Source: Staphylococcus arlettae (GTDB lineage Bacteria > Bacillota > Bacilli > Staphylococcales > Staphylococcaceae). Taken from it: 64,000 nt of DNA. The position numbers were made by a program, and so were the translations under genes. Positions 19,989-32,167 of the stretch are shown here, one piece after another; the first letter of the stretch is position 1, and the number at the start of each line of letters is the position of its first letter. The notes under the pieces are model-generated. The model was not told the origin of the DNA and did not search any database. It saw nothing but the letters and a program-made list of their open reading frames with translations. The stretch is from contig NZ_PPQB01000010.1 in NCBI RefSeq assembly GCF_002902345.1, forward strand, positions 381,525 through 445,524, written 5' to 3'.

Positions 19989-21004
19989 TGGTATTTGCAC
20001 ATATTGGAATAATCGTTTTATGGCTATTCTTATTTTGTTATATTATTATTGCCTCTATAGATTTTGGTGCAGGTTTCTTTGCTTTACACGCTAAGATTAC
20101 TAAACAAGATAAAAAAATTAATCATTTGATTTCACGATATTTAAATCCGGTATGGGAAGTAACAAATGTCTTCTTTGTGTTTTTCTTCGTAGGCATTGTA
20201 GGGTTCTTCCCAGATTCTGCCAAATACTTTGGTACAGTTTTACTCATTCCTGCATCTATTGCGTTAATTTTAATGACTATACGCGGTAGTTTCTATGCGT
20301 TTGAAAACTATGGCCAAGACTCTAAATTGCAATGGCTAGCTTTATATGGATTAACTGGCTTGTTTATTCCAGCATCATTGGCAACTGCATTAACCATTTC
20401 AGAAGGTGGTTTTGTGATTCAGAAAGGAAATCAGATTGATTTAGATTGGGTAGAGTTATTATTAAGTCCATTTTCATGGTCAGTAGTATTTTTAGCTGTT
20501 ATCTCAGTGTTATATATTTCATCTGGTTTCTTAACGTTTTATGCACATAAAGCAAAAGATAGCAAAGCTTATCAGTTATTAAGGTATTGGTTTTTATTCT
20601 GGGGTCCACCAATGCTCGCTATATCACTCTTCGTCTTTTTATCATTAAGAGTGCAAAATGAAGGGCATTTTGTAACAGCAGTTACTGATTATTGGTGGAT
20701 GTTCTTACTAAGTTTAATTTGTTTTACTGTCGCTATGCTGTTTACGTTACAAAAAAAATGGCATGGTTGGGCATTCATATTAGTCATTTTCCAAATGGGA
20801 TTCGCTTTCTTTGGATACGGTATTAGTAAATTACCTTATTTATTATACCCAATGGTCAAACTTGATCATGCAGTTGTAAATGATAATATGGCAATAGCAT
20901 TAACCATTTCATTTATTTTAGGTTTACTTTTACTCATACCATCGTTAATATTATTATTGAAATTGTTTGTTTTTGATAAGGAATATGTAGAAGGTAAAAA
21001 ATAA
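19988..21004 (+). CDS. cydB: Cytochrome bd oxidase subunit II
   Basis: Second membrane subunit of the bd oxidase; 338 residues with about eight to nine helices. The N-terminus F-C-Y-I-I-I-A-S-I-D-F-G-A-G and the L-N-P-V-W-E-V-T-N-V segment near residue 53 are family hallmarks. The start sits in the one-base overlap with cydA (TAATG), with GAGGTGAG just upstream. A terminator follows; no cydCD exporter genes are adjacent. Confidence 0.96.
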   Translation: MVFAHIGIIVLWLFLFCYIIIASIDFGAGFFALHAKITKQDKKINHLISRYLNPVWEVTNVFFVFFFVGIVGFFPDSAKYFGTVLLIPASIALILMTIRGSFYAFENYGQDSKLQWLALYGLTGLFIPASLATALTISEGGFVIQKGNQIDLDWVELLLSPFSWSVVFLAVISVLYISSGFLTFYAHKAKDSKAYQLLRYWFLFWGPPMLAISLFVFLSLRVQNEGHFVTAVTDYWWMFLLSLICFTVAMLFTLQKKWHGWAFILVIFQMGFAFFGYGISKLPYLLYPMVKLDHAVVNDNMAIALTISFILGLLLLIPSLILLLKLFVFDKEYVEGKK

Positions 21005-21035
21005 ACAATAAAATTGTTTCATAGACTAAAAAAGA

Positions 21036-21072
21036 TTGAGCAATTAACTTAGCGTGATTGCTCAACTTTTTA
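21036..21072 (+). terminator. Terminator of cydAB
   Basis: Stem TTGAGCAAT / ATTGCTCAA with a 12-base loop, followed by CTTTTTAT. Confidence 0.8.
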
Positions 21073-21098
21073 TACTTTGTTGTTAATGGAGGACGCAT

Positions 21099-21758
21099 AT
21101 GGAAAAAGAATATGTGGTTATAGGTTTAGGTCGCTTTGGCGGGAGCATCGTTAGGGAACTCAATGCTTTAGATATGGATGTTATGGCAATTGATTCAGAC
21201 GAAGCACGTGTAAATGAATATAGTGAAATTGCTACACATGCAGTTGTTGCAGATACAACAGATGAAGCTGTGATGAAAAGTTTGGGAATTAGAAACTTTG
21301 ATCATGTTATAGTAGCAATTGGTGAAAATATTCAATCTAGTACGTTAACAACGTTAATACTGAAAGAACTTGGTGTGAAAAAGGTAACAGCTAAAGCGCA
21401 AAATGATTATCATGCTAAAATTTTAAATAAAATTGGTGCCGATACAGTCGTGCACCCTGAACGTGATATGGGTAGACGTATCGCACATAATGTAGCAAGT
21501 GCTAGTGTATTGGATTATTTAGAATTAGCTGACGAACACTCAATTGTTGAAATAAAAGCGAGTGAAAAAATGGCTGGCAAAACAATAATTGATTTAGACA
21601 TAAGAGCACAATTTGGTATTAGTATTATTGCAGTAAAACGAGGAAGAGAAATTTTAGTGTCACCAGATCCGAATGAAAATATTGAAATAGGCGATATTTT
21701 AATAATGATAGGTCATGATAATGATTTAAATCGTTTCGAGAAAAAGGTAGTACGCTAA
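21099..21758 (+). CDS. ktrA: Ktr potassium uptake gating subunit (RCK, c-di-AMP target)
   Basis: Cytosolic ring protein that gates a KtrB/KtrD membrane channel. 219 residues: the RCK_N Rossmann domain begins V-I-G-L-G-R-F-G-G-S (nucleotide loop, residues 7-16) with the ribose-binding acidic residue in A-I-D-S-D near 31-35, and an RCK_C domain from about 135 that in S. aureus binds c-di-AMP. GGAGGACG precedes the ATG. It is a lone gene bounded by terminators; the channel subunit is not in this window. Some authors call the staphylococcal gate KtrC. Confidence 0.93.
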   Translation: MEKEYVVIGLGRFGGSIVRELNALDMDVMAIDSDEARVNEYSEIATHAVVADTTDEAVMKSLGIRNFDHVIVAIGENIQSSTLTTLILKELGVKKVTAKAQNDYHAKILNKIGADTVVHPERDMGRRIAHNVASASVLDYLELADEHSIVEIKASEKMAGKTIIDLDIRAQFGISIIAVKRGREILVSPDPNENIEIGDILIMIGHDNDLNRFEKKVVR

Positions 21759-21770
21759 AATAGCATTTAA

Positions 21771-21808
21771 AAAAAGCCTAGTACAGTTGATGTACTAGGC
21801 TACTTTTT
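21771..21808. terminator. Bidirectional terminator between ktrA and rnjA
   Basis: AGCCTAGTACA and TGTACTAGGCT form an 11-bp stem with A/T runs on both sides; the two flanking genes converge here. Confidence 0.9.
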
Positions 21809-21809
21809 A

Positions 21810-23875
<2,066 letters not shown>

Positions 23876-24508
23876 TATATATATTTCCTCCTAAATGCAT
23901 TTCTTTTTATAAATATTAAATGTATAAATAACAAACCCTAGTATTAATAAAATAGGCAATTCTCTGAATATAAAAGAACATACCAGCTTTCTGCCTAGTA
24001 TGTTTCTAGGGTGGTTGTAATTCGTTCAATTTAAGAATAAGTATTACAATATTAAACCTATCCAATTATTTATTATTTTACATGATGTGCATAAATAAAT
24101 AAAGCAGTTTTATCTTCTATTAAAATAGAAGGGATCTAGTGTTGTATGTTTGTCTCTTAAATAATTGTTAATTTATTTCATAATAATGATATTGTATCAC
24201 GATATGAATAATAAATTTAACTTTGCGTGTTAGTGTAAAATCTAATGACTTAAATTTATTGTAAGTCATTGCATTTACTGTATTCTAAACAGTTAATATC
24301 TCAATACTAATAGCGAATGCTAAAAATTTATAAATATGAAAAACTAGAATACTTAGGAGAGAATAGACAAATATTTTGAAATTTCAGTTTTTATATTAAA
24401 TTGTACTTGAGCATTAAGTTGTAATTCTTTATGATTACAGTATAAAGGAAATGGAATTAGAGAGTGAACAAGTAAAGTAAATTTGAGAAATGGATTTAGG
24501 TGATTATT
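23876..24508. other. 633-bp AT-rich intergenic region with hairpins (leader of rpoY-rnjA)
   Basis: No ORF with a ribosome site is visible. On the minus strand AACATAC...GTATGTT (23977-24004) makes a hairpin followed by CTTTTAT; nearby CCCTAG/CTAGGG (24006-24011 with 23936-23941) and TAGGCA/TGCCTA (23992-23997 with 23953-23958) offer longer-range or competing pairs. Two more inverted repeats occur at 24110-24134 and at 24244-24270 (AATGACTT/AAGTCATT). The right end carries the promoter side of the next gene. Confidence 0.55.
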
Positions 24509-24781
24509 ATGGATCAGGTGACAAGAATAATTGAAGATGTAAAAAAGGAAAAAAATAGAAATGATAAAATATTTAAAGGTGCTACTTTTGAAGTGCGGAC
24601 GGAGCAAGTAATAATGTTCTTTAATTACGACGAGATTATTAATACACAAAATGAAAATCACTTCTTTGTTAAACACAATCACGACCCTGAATTTTTAGAT
24701 ATTCAATCTTTAAATAGTGTAAAAAGAGAATTAGATAATTTACACATTCCATACAATGAAAGACGCGATGACTTTATGTAA
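24509..24781 (+). CDS. Conserved hypothetical cytosolic protein (90 aa)
   Basis: Starts M-D-Q-V-T-R-I-I-E-D-V at an ATG preceded by TTAGGTGA; the in-frame ATA/ATG extension upstream to 24500 has no better site. A lysine-rich helix is followed by a compact middle (K-G-A-T-F-E-V-R-T-E-Q-V-I-M-F-F-N-Y-D-E) that reads like beta strands, and an end with H-N-H-D-P-E-F. No membrane segment or known motif. It lies between the rpoY leader and def, with a terminator after it. I do not recognise its function. Confidence 0.7.
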   Translation: MDQVTRIIEDVKKEKNRNDKIFKGATFEVRTEQVIMFFNYDEIINTQNENHFFVKHNHDPEFLDIQSLNSVKRELDNLHIPYNERRDDFM

Positions 24782-24871
24782 AGCATATGTATACTGACAA
24801 TTGAAAGTTTATTGTCATGTACAAATAGCAGTTTTTAGTTTAAAAGCGTTGAACTATAAACATATTATTTT

Positions 24872-24903
24872 AGGCTGGTGCATTACTGCGCCAGCCTGTT
24901 TTA
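24872..24903. terminator. Bidirectional terminator before def
   Basis: AGGCTGG(T/C)GCA stems around CATTACTG with T runs to the right and A/T to the left; the flanking genes converge. Confidence 0.88.
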
Positions 24904-25455
24904 TTACAATTCCACTGCATCTGCTTTCGGCTGTAATGGGTGCTGTGCATCGATATGATCGTAAAACATCACACCATTAATATGGTCAATCTCGTGTTGT
25001 ACTACGATTGCAGGATAACCTTTAAGACGTAATTTTACTTCTTTACCGTCAATGTCTGTAGCTTTAACAGTAATGCGGTTTTTACGATGTACTAATCCAG
25101 GGATATCTTCATCAACACTTAAACAACCTTCACCAGTTGGTAAGTATGCTTCTTGTACACTATGACTCATTATTTTTGGATTAACTAACATTAAATCATA
25201 TGATTTGCCTTCACCGTCATCTGGTAAGTACACAGCAATCATTCTTTTAGATAAGTTGATTTGTGGGGCAGCTAAACCAACACCCGAACGTAATCCGTAT
25301 TTATTAGCTAATTCCTCATCTTGACTATTAATTAAAAATTCGCGCATAGCTAATAATGTATTGCGGTCTTCTTCTGATAGAGGTAATGGCACTTCTTGCG
25401 CTTTTTCACGTAGCGTGGGATGTCCATCTCTAATAATATCTTTCATTGTTAACAT
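24904..25455 (-). CDS. def: Peptide deformylase
   Basis: Removes the formyl group from nascent protein N-termini. 183 residues, the staphylococcal type-2 length. The three metal-enzyme motifs are present: G-V-G-L-A-A-P-Q (about 58-65), E-G-C-L-S-V (Cys ligand near 111) and Q-H-E-I-D-H (two His ligands near 154-158). GGAAGGTG precedes the ATG. It is monocistronic. Confidence 0.98.
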   Translation of the reverse strand: MLTMKDIIRDGHPTLREKAQEVPLPLSEEDRNTLLAMREFLINSQDEELANKYGLRSGVGLAAPQINLSKRMIAVYLPDDGEGKSYDLMLVNPKIMSHSVQEAYLPTGEGCLSVDEDIPGLVHRKNRITVKATDIDGKEVKLRLKGYPAIVVQHEIDHINGVMFYDHIDAQHPLQPKADAVEL

Positions 25456-25580
25456 TGTTATTACACCTTCCTTAATTCAAACTATACCAAATATATATTA
25501 GTATAATACAGTAATCTATTTGATTTATACTATAATATTATATAATATAGCACACACATATGAGGAGGTTTAAGCTCAAA

Positions 25581-26207
25581 ATGAAATTTAAACATGGTAT
25601 TGTAGTCACATTAGCATCGGCAGTTTTTTTAGCTGGATGTACAACAGATAAAGGTGAAATGAAGAATTATAATGAACAAATTCAAAAAGCATTTGACGAA
25701 GAAAAGTCTATTTCAAGTACGGGTAAAAAACTTAATGAGTTAGAACAGCAAAAACAAAAATTAGTAAAAGATATAAATGGTAATGATGAACAAAAAGTGA
25801 ATAAGACTGCAAGTAAAATCTTAGATAATGTCAAAGAACGTAAATCAACATTTAAAAAAGAAGTAGAGGCAATTAATAAATCAGAAGAAGATTATAAAAA
25901 AGCTGGCAAGCATATAGAAAATATCGGTAATAATAAAAAACAAGAAGAAGTTCAACAATTAGATGATGCTTTGAAAGCCAAATATCAAGCACATGAAAAG
26001 TACGCTGAAGCATACAATAATGTGTTAGATAAAGAGGAAGATATGTTTAAATATATGTCTGGCGATCAAATTGAACAAAGTAAGATTGACGAAAAATCAA
26101 AAGAAGTTTCTAAATCTTATAAAGAAATGGACAAACAATTTAAAGCATATTCCAAAGCAATGAAAAAAGTAGATGAAGAAAAGAAAGATGTAGATAATTT
26201 AATTTAA
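25581..26207 (+). CDS. ykyA: YkyA-family lipoprotein
   Basis: Predicted extracytoplasmic lipoprotein. The signal peptide ends in the lipobox L-A-G-C with lipidated Cys at about residue 20; the mature part is almost wholly helical and rich in Lys, Glu and Gln, consistent with the YkyA/putative cell-wall-binding lipoprotein family. The ATG at 25581 is preferred over 25560 because AGGAGG lies between them. Located directly upstream of pdhA as in other staphylococci; no enzymatic motif. Confidence 0.82.
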   Translation: MKFKHGIVVTLASAVFLAGCTTDKGEMKNYNEQIQKAFDEEKSISSTGKKLNELEQQKQKLVKDINGNDEQKVNKTASKILDNVKERKSTFKKEVEAINKSEEDYKKAGKHIENIGNNKKQEEVQQLDDALKAKYQAHEKYAEAYNNVLDKEEDMFKYMSGDQIEQSKIDEKSKEVSKSYKEMDKQFKAYSKAMKKVDEEKKDVDNLI

Positions 26208-26241
26208 TAATCCAACATGTTATGGTATATATATCAATAAT

Positions 26242-26257
26242 ATGATTGCGTTTACAT
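26242..26257 (-). promoter_or_regulatory. CcpA cre site upstream of pdhABCD
   Basis: The minus strand reads ATGTAAACGCAATCAT, which fits every position of the cre consensus WTGNAARCGNWWWCAW. It lies 35 bases after the ykyA stop and about 108 bases ahead of the proposed pdhA -35 box. Upstream placement would fit activation, or repression of another promoter. Confidence 0.65.
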
Positions 26258-26287
26258 TTGTCGCATAATTTACTCCAATAAATAGTG

Positions 26288-26330
26288 GTACAGTTGCAAC
26301 TGTTTTATTAGTACAGTTACAAAACTGTAC
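26288..26330. repeat. Cluster of ACAGTT inverted repeats upstream of pdhA
   Basis: Two adjacent dyads share one half-site: the palindrome ACAGTTGCAACTGT (26290-26303), then GTACAGTT-ACAA-AACTGTAC (26311-26330). Centre-to-centre spacing is about 24 bases. The second could also form a small hairpin ending ykyA transcripts, but the T run is interrupted. Confidence 0.6.
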
Positions 26331-26364
26331 CTCTTTCTATTGCAACAGAACTTTTTTAAATTGT

Positions 26365-26393
26365 TTAACAGTATAACAGATATGTGATACAAT
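26365..26393 (+). promoter_or_regulatory. Probable sigma-A promoter of pdhABCD
   Basis: TTAACA at 26365-26370, a 17-base spacer, and TACAAT at 26388-26393; each box differs from consensus at one position. The start codon of pdhA is about 45 bases beyond the expected start point. Confidence 0.6.
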
Positions 26394-26444
26394 GTGAGAG
26401 GATAAAATGAATTTCTATTATACGGGAAAGGTATGGTGAATTGA

Positions 26445-27557
<1,113 letters not shown>

Positions 27558-27560
27558 CCC

Positions 27561-28538
27561 ATGGCACAAATGACAATGGTACAAGCGATTAATAATGCGC
27601 TTAAAACTGAATTACAAAACGACGAGAACGTTTTACTTTTCGGTGAAGACGTTGGTGTTAACGGTGGTGTTTTCCGTGTAACTGAAGGGTTACAAAAAGA
27701 ATTTGGTGAAGACCGTGTATTCGACACACCATTAGCAGAATCAGGTATCGGCGGTTTAGCATTAGGCTTAACATTAGAAGGATACCGTCCTGTTATGGAA
27801 ATCCAATTCTTAGGTTTCGTATTTGAAGTGTTCGATTCAGTAGCAGGTCAAATCGCACGTCACCGTTTCCGTTCAGGTAACTCAAAACAAGCACCAGTAA
27901 CAATTCGTGCACCTTTTGGTGGTGGTGTACATACACCAGAATTGCACGCAGATAACTTAGAAGGTATTTTAGCTCAATCACCAGGATTAAAAGTGGTTAT
28001 CCCATCAAATCCATATGACGCTAAAGGATTATTAATTTCTGCTATTAGAAGTAATGACCCAATTGTTTATTTAGAACACATGAAATTATATCGTTCATTC
28101 CGTGATGAAGTACCGGAAGAAGAATACACAATTGATATCGGCAAAGCTAGCGTAAAACAAGAAGGTAACGATATTACTTTAATTGCTTATGGTGCAATGG
28201 TTCAAGAATCATTAAAAGCAGCAGAAGAATTAGAAAAAGAAGGTTATTCAGTCGAAGTTATTGACTTACGTACTGTACAACCTATCGATATCGAAACATT
28301 AGTAGCTTCAGTTGAAAAAACAGGACGCGCAGTTGTAGTTCAAGAAGCTCAACGTCAAGCTGGTGTTGGTGCTACAGTAGCATCTGAATTAGCAGAACGT
28401 GCTATCTTATCATTAGAAGCACCTATTGCTCGAGTAGCTGCAGCAGATACTGTATATCCATTCACACAAGCGGAAAATGTTTGGTTACCAAATAAAAACG
28501 ATATCATTGAAAAAGCTAAGGCAACTTTAGAATTTTAA
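27561..28538 (+). CDS. pdhB: Pyruvate dehydrogenase E1 component, beta subunit
   Basis: Forms the alpha2beta2 E1 heterotetramer with PdhA and completes the ThDP site. 325 residues with F-G-E-D-V-G near 27 and the transketolase-type C-terminal domain carrying R-T-V-Q-P-I-D. GAAGGAG inside the end of pdhA serves as ribosome site. A 142-base gap with two hairpins separates it from pdhC. Confidence 0.98.
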   Translation: MAQMTMVQAINNALKTELQNDENVLLFGEDVGVNGGVFRVTEGLQKEFGEDRVFDTPLAESGIGGLALGLTLEGYRPVMEIQFLGFVFEVFDSVAGQIARHRFRSGNSKQAPVTIRAPFGGGVHTPELHADNLEGILAQSPGLKVVIPSNPYDAKGLLISAIRSNDPIVYLEHMKLYRSFRDEVPEEEYTIDIGKASVKQEGNDITLIAYGAMVQESLKAAEELEKEGYSVEVIDLRTVQPIDIETLVASVEKTGRAVVVQEAQRQAGVGATVASELAERAILSLEAPIARVAAADTVYPFTQAENVWLPNKNDIIEKAKATLEF

Positions 28539-28550
28539 TTATTACTTAGA

Positions 28551-28633
28551 GACGAAGTAGATAAGTTAATTTAATTACTACTTCGTTCTGAGATTAATAT
28601 AATTTGTGCTAAGCTATAGATACAGCTTAGTCA
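28551..28633 (+). other. Two intercistronic stem-loops between pdhB and pdhC
   Basis: ACGAAGTAG/CTACTTCGT makes the first stem and TGCTAAGCT/AGCTTAGTCA the second. Neither is followed by a clear T run, so they look more like processing or stability elements than full terminators. They could set different E1 and E2/E3 levels. Confidence 0.55.
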
Positions 28634-28680
28634 CATTTATCATAAGAAAACTTAAAATGAAATCTTAGGAGGATAATAAC

Positions 28681-29970
28681 GTGGCATTTGAATTTAAATT
28701 ACCCGATATTGGTGAAGGTATCCACGAAGGCGAAATCGTAAAATGGTTTGTAAAAGCTGGAGATCAAATCGAAGAAGATGACGTTTTAGCTGAAGTACAA
28801 AACGACAAATCAGTTGTAGAAATTCCGTCTCCTGTTAGTGGGACTATTGAAGAGGTTCTTGTTGATGAAGGAACTGTAGCAGTCGTAGGTGATACGATTG
28901 TTAAAATCGACGCACCTGATGCAGAAGAGATGCAATTTAAAGGTAGCGACGAAGATTCATCTGAAGAATCAGCACCTGCTGAAGAAGAAAGCAAAGAAGA
29001 AGCACCAGTAGCATCTGCTTCATCTGATGAAGATGTAGATGAAAGTAAACGTGTTAAAGCTATGCCTTCAGTACGTAAATATGCGCGTGAAAAAGGCGTT
29101 AACATTAAAGCCGTTTCTGCTTCAGGTAAAAACGGTCGCGTAACGAAAGAAGACATTGATGCACACTTAAGTGGTGATACACAAGCTTCTAACGAAAGTG
29201 CTGCTCAAGAAACAACTGAAGCAACATCAACTTCAGGACAATCAACTGCAGTATCAACAGAAGGTGAGTTCCCAGAAACAACTGAAAAAATCCCTGCTAT
29301 GCGTAAAGCTATCGCAAAAGCAATGGTTAATTCTAAACACACTGCACCACACGTAACATTAATGGATGAAATTGATGTTCAAGAATTATGGGATCACCGT
29401 AAAAAATTCAAAGAAGTTGCAGCTGAACAAGGTACTAAATTAACTTTCTTACCTTATGTAGTTAAAGCATTAGTTTCAGCACTTAAGAAATACCCAGCAT
29501 TAAATACTTCATTTAATGAAGAAGCTGGCGAAATTGTACACAAACATTATTGGAACATCGGTATCGCAGCTGACACTGATAGAGGTTTACTTGTACCAGT
29601 TGTTAAAAATGCTGACCGTAAATCAATGTTCGCTATTTCAGATGAAATTAATGAACTTGCTGTTAAAGCACGTGATGGTAAATTAGCACCAGATGAAATG
29701 AAAGGTGCTACATGTACAATTAGTAATATCGGTTCAGCTGGTGGACAATGGTTCACACCAGTTATCAATCACCCAGAAGTTGCAATTTTAGGTATTGGCC
29801 GTATTGCACAAAAACCTATCGTAAAAGATGGCGAAATTGTTGCAGCACCAGTATTGTCATTATCATTAAGTTTTGACCATAGACAAATTGATGGTGCAAC
29901 AGGACAAAACGCAATGAACCATATTAAACGATTATTAAATAATCCAGAATTATTATTAATGGAGGGGTAA
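28681..29970 (+). CDS. pdhC: Dihydrolipoamide acetyltransferase (PDH E2)
   Basis: Core of the PDH complex; transfers the acetyl group from lipoamide to CoA. 429 residues: one lipoyl domain with the target Lys in Q-N-D-K-S-V (about 43), an acidic Ala/Glu/Ser-rich linker, the peripheral-subunit-binding domain [11 protein letters not shown] (about 127), a second linker, and the catalytic domain with D-H-R-Q-I-D-G near 400. The start is GTG behind AGGAGGATAA. Three bases separate it from pdhD... the next ATG. Confidence 0.97.
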   Translation: MAFEFKLPDIGEGIHEGEIVKWFVKAGDQIEEDDVLAEVQNDKSVVEIPSPVSGTIEEVLVDEGTVAVVGDTIVKIDAPDAEEMQFKGSDEDSSEESAPAEEESKEEAPVASASSDEDVDESKRVKAMPSVRKYAREKGVNIKAVSASGKNGRVTKEDIDAHLSGDTQASNESAAQETTEATSTSGQSTAVSTEGEFPETTEKIPAMRKAIAKAMVNSKHTAPHVTLMDEIDVQELWDHRKKFKEVAAEQGTKLTFLPYVVKALVSALKKYPALNTSFNEEAGEIVHKHYWNIGIAADTDRGLLVPVVKNADRKSMFAISDEINELAVKARDGKLAPDEMKGATCTISNIGSAGGQWFTPVINHPEVAILGIGRIAQKPIVKDGEIVAAPVLSLSLSFDHRQIDGATGQNAMNHIKRLLNNPELLLMEG

Positions 29971-29973
29971 AAC

Positions 29974-31380
29974 ATGGTAGTTGGAGATTTCCCAATTGAA
30001 ACAGATACTATAGTCATTGGAGCAGGACCAGGGGGTTACGTTGCAGCAATTCGTGCAGCACAATTAGGTCAAAAAGTGACAATCGTAGAAAAAGGCGAAT
30101 TAGGCGGCGTTTGTTTAAACGTTGGTTGTATTCCTTCTAAAGCATTGTTACATGCTTCACACCGTTATGATGAAGTTCAAAAATCAGAAAATTTAGGTGT
30201 TATTGCTGAAGGCGTATCACTTAAATTTGATAAAGTTCAAGAATTCAAACAATCAGTTGTTAAAAAATTAACTGGTGGTGTTGAAGGTCTATTAAAAGGT
30301 AACAAAGTTGAAATTGTTAAAGGTGAAGCTTACTTCGTAGATAACAACAGTTTACGTGTTATGGACGAAAAGAGTGCACAAACTTATAATTTCAAAAATG
30401 CAATTATTGCTACTGGATCAAGACCTATTGAAATTCCTAACTTTAAATTTGGTAACCGTGTTATTGATTCAACAGGTGCTTTAAACTTACAAGAAGTACC
30501 AGGCAAACTTGTTGTTGTTGGTGGCGGTTATATTGGTTCTGAATTAGGAACTGCTTTTGCTAACTTCGGTTCAGAAGTTACAATCTTAGAAGGTGCAAAA
30601 GACATCTTAGGCGGTTTCGAAAAACAAATGACTCAACCTGTTAAAAAAGGTATGAAAGAAAAAGGTGTAGAAATCGTTACTGAAGCGATGGCTAAATCTG
30701 CTGAAGAAACAGAAAATGGCGTAACTGTTACTTATGAAGCTAAAGGCGAAGAGCAAACAATCGAAGCTGACTATGTTTTAGTAACTGTAGGTCGTCGTCC
30801 AAACACTGATGAGCTTGGATTAGAAGAGCTAGGTGTTAAATTCGCGGACCGCGGATTAATTGAAGTAGACAAACAAAGCCGTACATCAATTAGTAATATC
30901 TTTGCAATTGGTGATATCGTACCTGGTTTACCACTTGCACATAAAGCAAGTTATGAAGCAAAAGTAGCAGCTGAAGTTATTTCAGGTGAAGCTTCTGAAG
31001 TAGACTACATCGGTATGCCTGCTGTATGTTTCACTGAGCCAGAACTAGCACAAGTAGGTTACACTGAACAACAAGCAAAAGATGAAGGCTTAGAAGTTAA
31101 AGCTTCAAAATTCCCTTATGCAGCAAATGGTCGTGCGTTATCATTAGATGATACAACTGGATTTGTTAAATTATTAACATTAAAAGAAGATGATACATTA
31201 GTAGGTGCACAAGTAGTAGGTACTGGCGCTTCTGATATCATTTCTGAATTAGGTTTAGCAATTGAATCTGGTATGAATGCTGAAGACTTATCATTAACAA
31301 TACATGCTCACCCAACATTAGGTGAAATGTCTATGGAAGCTGCTGAAAAAGCATTAGGATTACCAATTCATACAATGTAA
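29974..31380 (+). CDS. pdhD: Dihydrolipoamide dehydrogenase (PDH E3)
   Basis: FAD/NAD+ flavoprotein that reoxidises lipoamide for PDH and probably other 2-oxoacid complexes. 468 residues; FAD loop G-A-G-P-G-G-Y, redox-active disulfide C-L-N-V-G-C (about 47-52), NAD loop G-G-G-Y-I-G-S-E and the C-terminal H-A-H-P-T-L-G-E active-site motif. GGAGGGG precedes the ATG. Last gene of the pdh operon. Confidence 0.98.
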   Translation: MVVGDFPIETDTIVIGAGPGGYVAAIRAAQLGQKVTIVEKGELGGVCLNVGCIPSKALLHASHRYDEVQKSENLGVIAEGVSLKFDKVQEFKQSVVKKLTGGVEGLLKGNKVEIVKGEAYFVDNNSLRVMDEKSAQTYNFKNAIIATGSRPIEIPNFKFGNRVIDSTGALNLQEVPGKLVVVGGGYIGSELGTAFANFGSEVTILEGAKDILGGFEKQMTQPVKKGMKEKGVEIVTEAMAKSAEETENGVTVTYEAKGEEQTIEADYVLVTVGRRPNTDELGLEELGVKFADRGLIEVDKQSRTSISNIFAIGDIVPGLPLAHKASYEAKVAAEVISGEASEVDYIGMPAVCFTEPELAQVGYTEQQAKDEGLEVKASKFPYAANGRALSLDDTTGFVKLLTLKEDDTLVGAQVVGTGASDIISELGLAIESGMNAEDLSLTIHAHPTLGEMSMEAAEKALGLPIHTM

Positions 31381-31436
31381 TTAACGTTAATATTTATTAA
31401 GATGTTATTAGCTTTAGAAACGTATTAACTATTTGG

Positions 31437-31490
31437 GGCGGGACTATGGAATCAAATTAATATAATTTGGTTACTATCCCGCTCTTTTTA
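31437..31490 (+). terminator. Terminator of the pdh operon
   Basis: GCGGGA...AATTA on the left pairs with TAATT...TCCCGC on the right, with internal mismatches, then CTCTTTTTAT. It lies 57 bases past pdhD. Confidence 0.75.
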
Positions 31491-31514
31491 TATTAAAAAT
31501 AAAGTGGTGATTAC

Positions 31515-31793
31515 ATGGAATATGAATATCCTATTGATTTAGATTGGTCAAATGATGAAATGATGACAGTAGTGTCTTTTTTTAATGCAGTAGAAGCATT
31601 TTATGAAAATAAAGTACAACGAGAAACACTCTTAGCGAGATATCAACAATTTAAAAAAATTGTTCCTGGTAAAGCTGAGGAAAAACAAATATTTAAAAGT
31701 TTTGAACAAAGTAGTGGCTACAGTAGTTATCATGCTGTAAAACACGCTCAAACAGCAACTGATCAACAGTTTGTTAGTGACAACACGAAATAA
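31515..31793 (+). CDS. UPF0223 family protein (YktA-like)
   Basis: 92-residue acidic helical protein starting [12 protein letters not shown], the UPF0223 signature, with [11 protein letters not shown] and K-A-E-E-K-Q-I. AAAGTGGTG precedes the ATG. Function of the family is unknown. It follows the pdh operon as in other staphylococci and is closed by its own terminator. Confidence 0.85.
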   Translation: MEYEYPIDLDWSNDEMMTVVSFFNAVEAFYENKVQRETLLARYQQFKKIVPGKAEEKQIFKSFEQSSGYSSYHAVKHAQTATDQQFVSDNTK

Positions 31794-31806
31794 CTATTGT
31801 CTTAAG

Positions 31807-31877
31807 AGCTATATTTTGGTATTTTTATAAAGCGTTACATAAATGCGTTATAAAATAGACCAAAATATAGCTTTTTT
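31807..31877 (+). terminator. Terminator after the UPF0223 gene
   Basis: AGCTATATTTTGGT pairs perfectly with ACCAAAATATAGCT across a long AT loop that can itself fold; TTTTTT follows. Confidence 0.85.
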
Positions 31878-32018
31878 AATTTGCTAATAATGACACAGCT
31901 AATACTCAAAAATATTATCTTACTACTGATAGATGCAACATGGGACATAACCTATAACAGAATGGTATATAGTAAATAATGTGTCTTATAAATTGAGCCA
32001 TGCAGTATATAAATGAAT
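31878..32018. other. Gene-free stretch upstream of the potA promoter
   Basis: AT-rich, no ORF with a ribosome site. S. aureus carries a small Cro/CI-type regulator gene between the UPF0223 gene and potA; the gene-free space from 31794 to 32167 is too short for it, so it is absent here. Confidence 0.5.
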
Positions 32019-32046
32019 GTGACATTAAACTTAAACTATTTATAAT
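32019..32046 (+). promoter_or_regulatory. Probable promoter of potABCD
   Basis: GTGACA (32019-32024), 16-base spacer, TATAAT (32041-32046). Predicts a leader of about 115 bases before the potA start. Confidence 0.55.
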
Positions 32047-32101
32047 GAGTGACAACTTAGCACTATAAAGTAAAATAAAGTCTCTATGTAGGGGCGGTTA
32101 T

Positions 32102-32133
32102 ATGAAAGCAAAGTAATGTTGTTTGTTTTCTAA
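32102..32133 (+). other. Two overlapping mini-ORFs in the potA leader
   Basis: ATG at 32102 encodes M-K-A-K-stop, with AGGGG seven bases upstream; the stop overlaps a second ATG (TAATG) at 32116 encoding M-L-F-V-F-stop. Immediately downstream, CTCCTT (32138-32143) can pair with GAGGAG (32154-32159), the potA ribosome site. Arrangement suggests translation-dependent control but could be chance. Confidence 0.35.
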
Positions 32134-32167
32134 CCAGCTCCTTTCTATTATTTGAGGAGGAAAGTAA

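Noticed and set aside
24353-24682. 109-codon minus-strand ORF across the leader and the 90-residue gene
   Set aside because: Runs antisense to a better-supported gene, lacks a ribosome site and has AT-driven Phe/Leu/Ile content.
28764-29156. 130-codon minus-strand ORF in pdhC
   Set aside because: Antisense of the acidic Ala/Glu linker; low-complexity Ser/Thr composition is an artefact.
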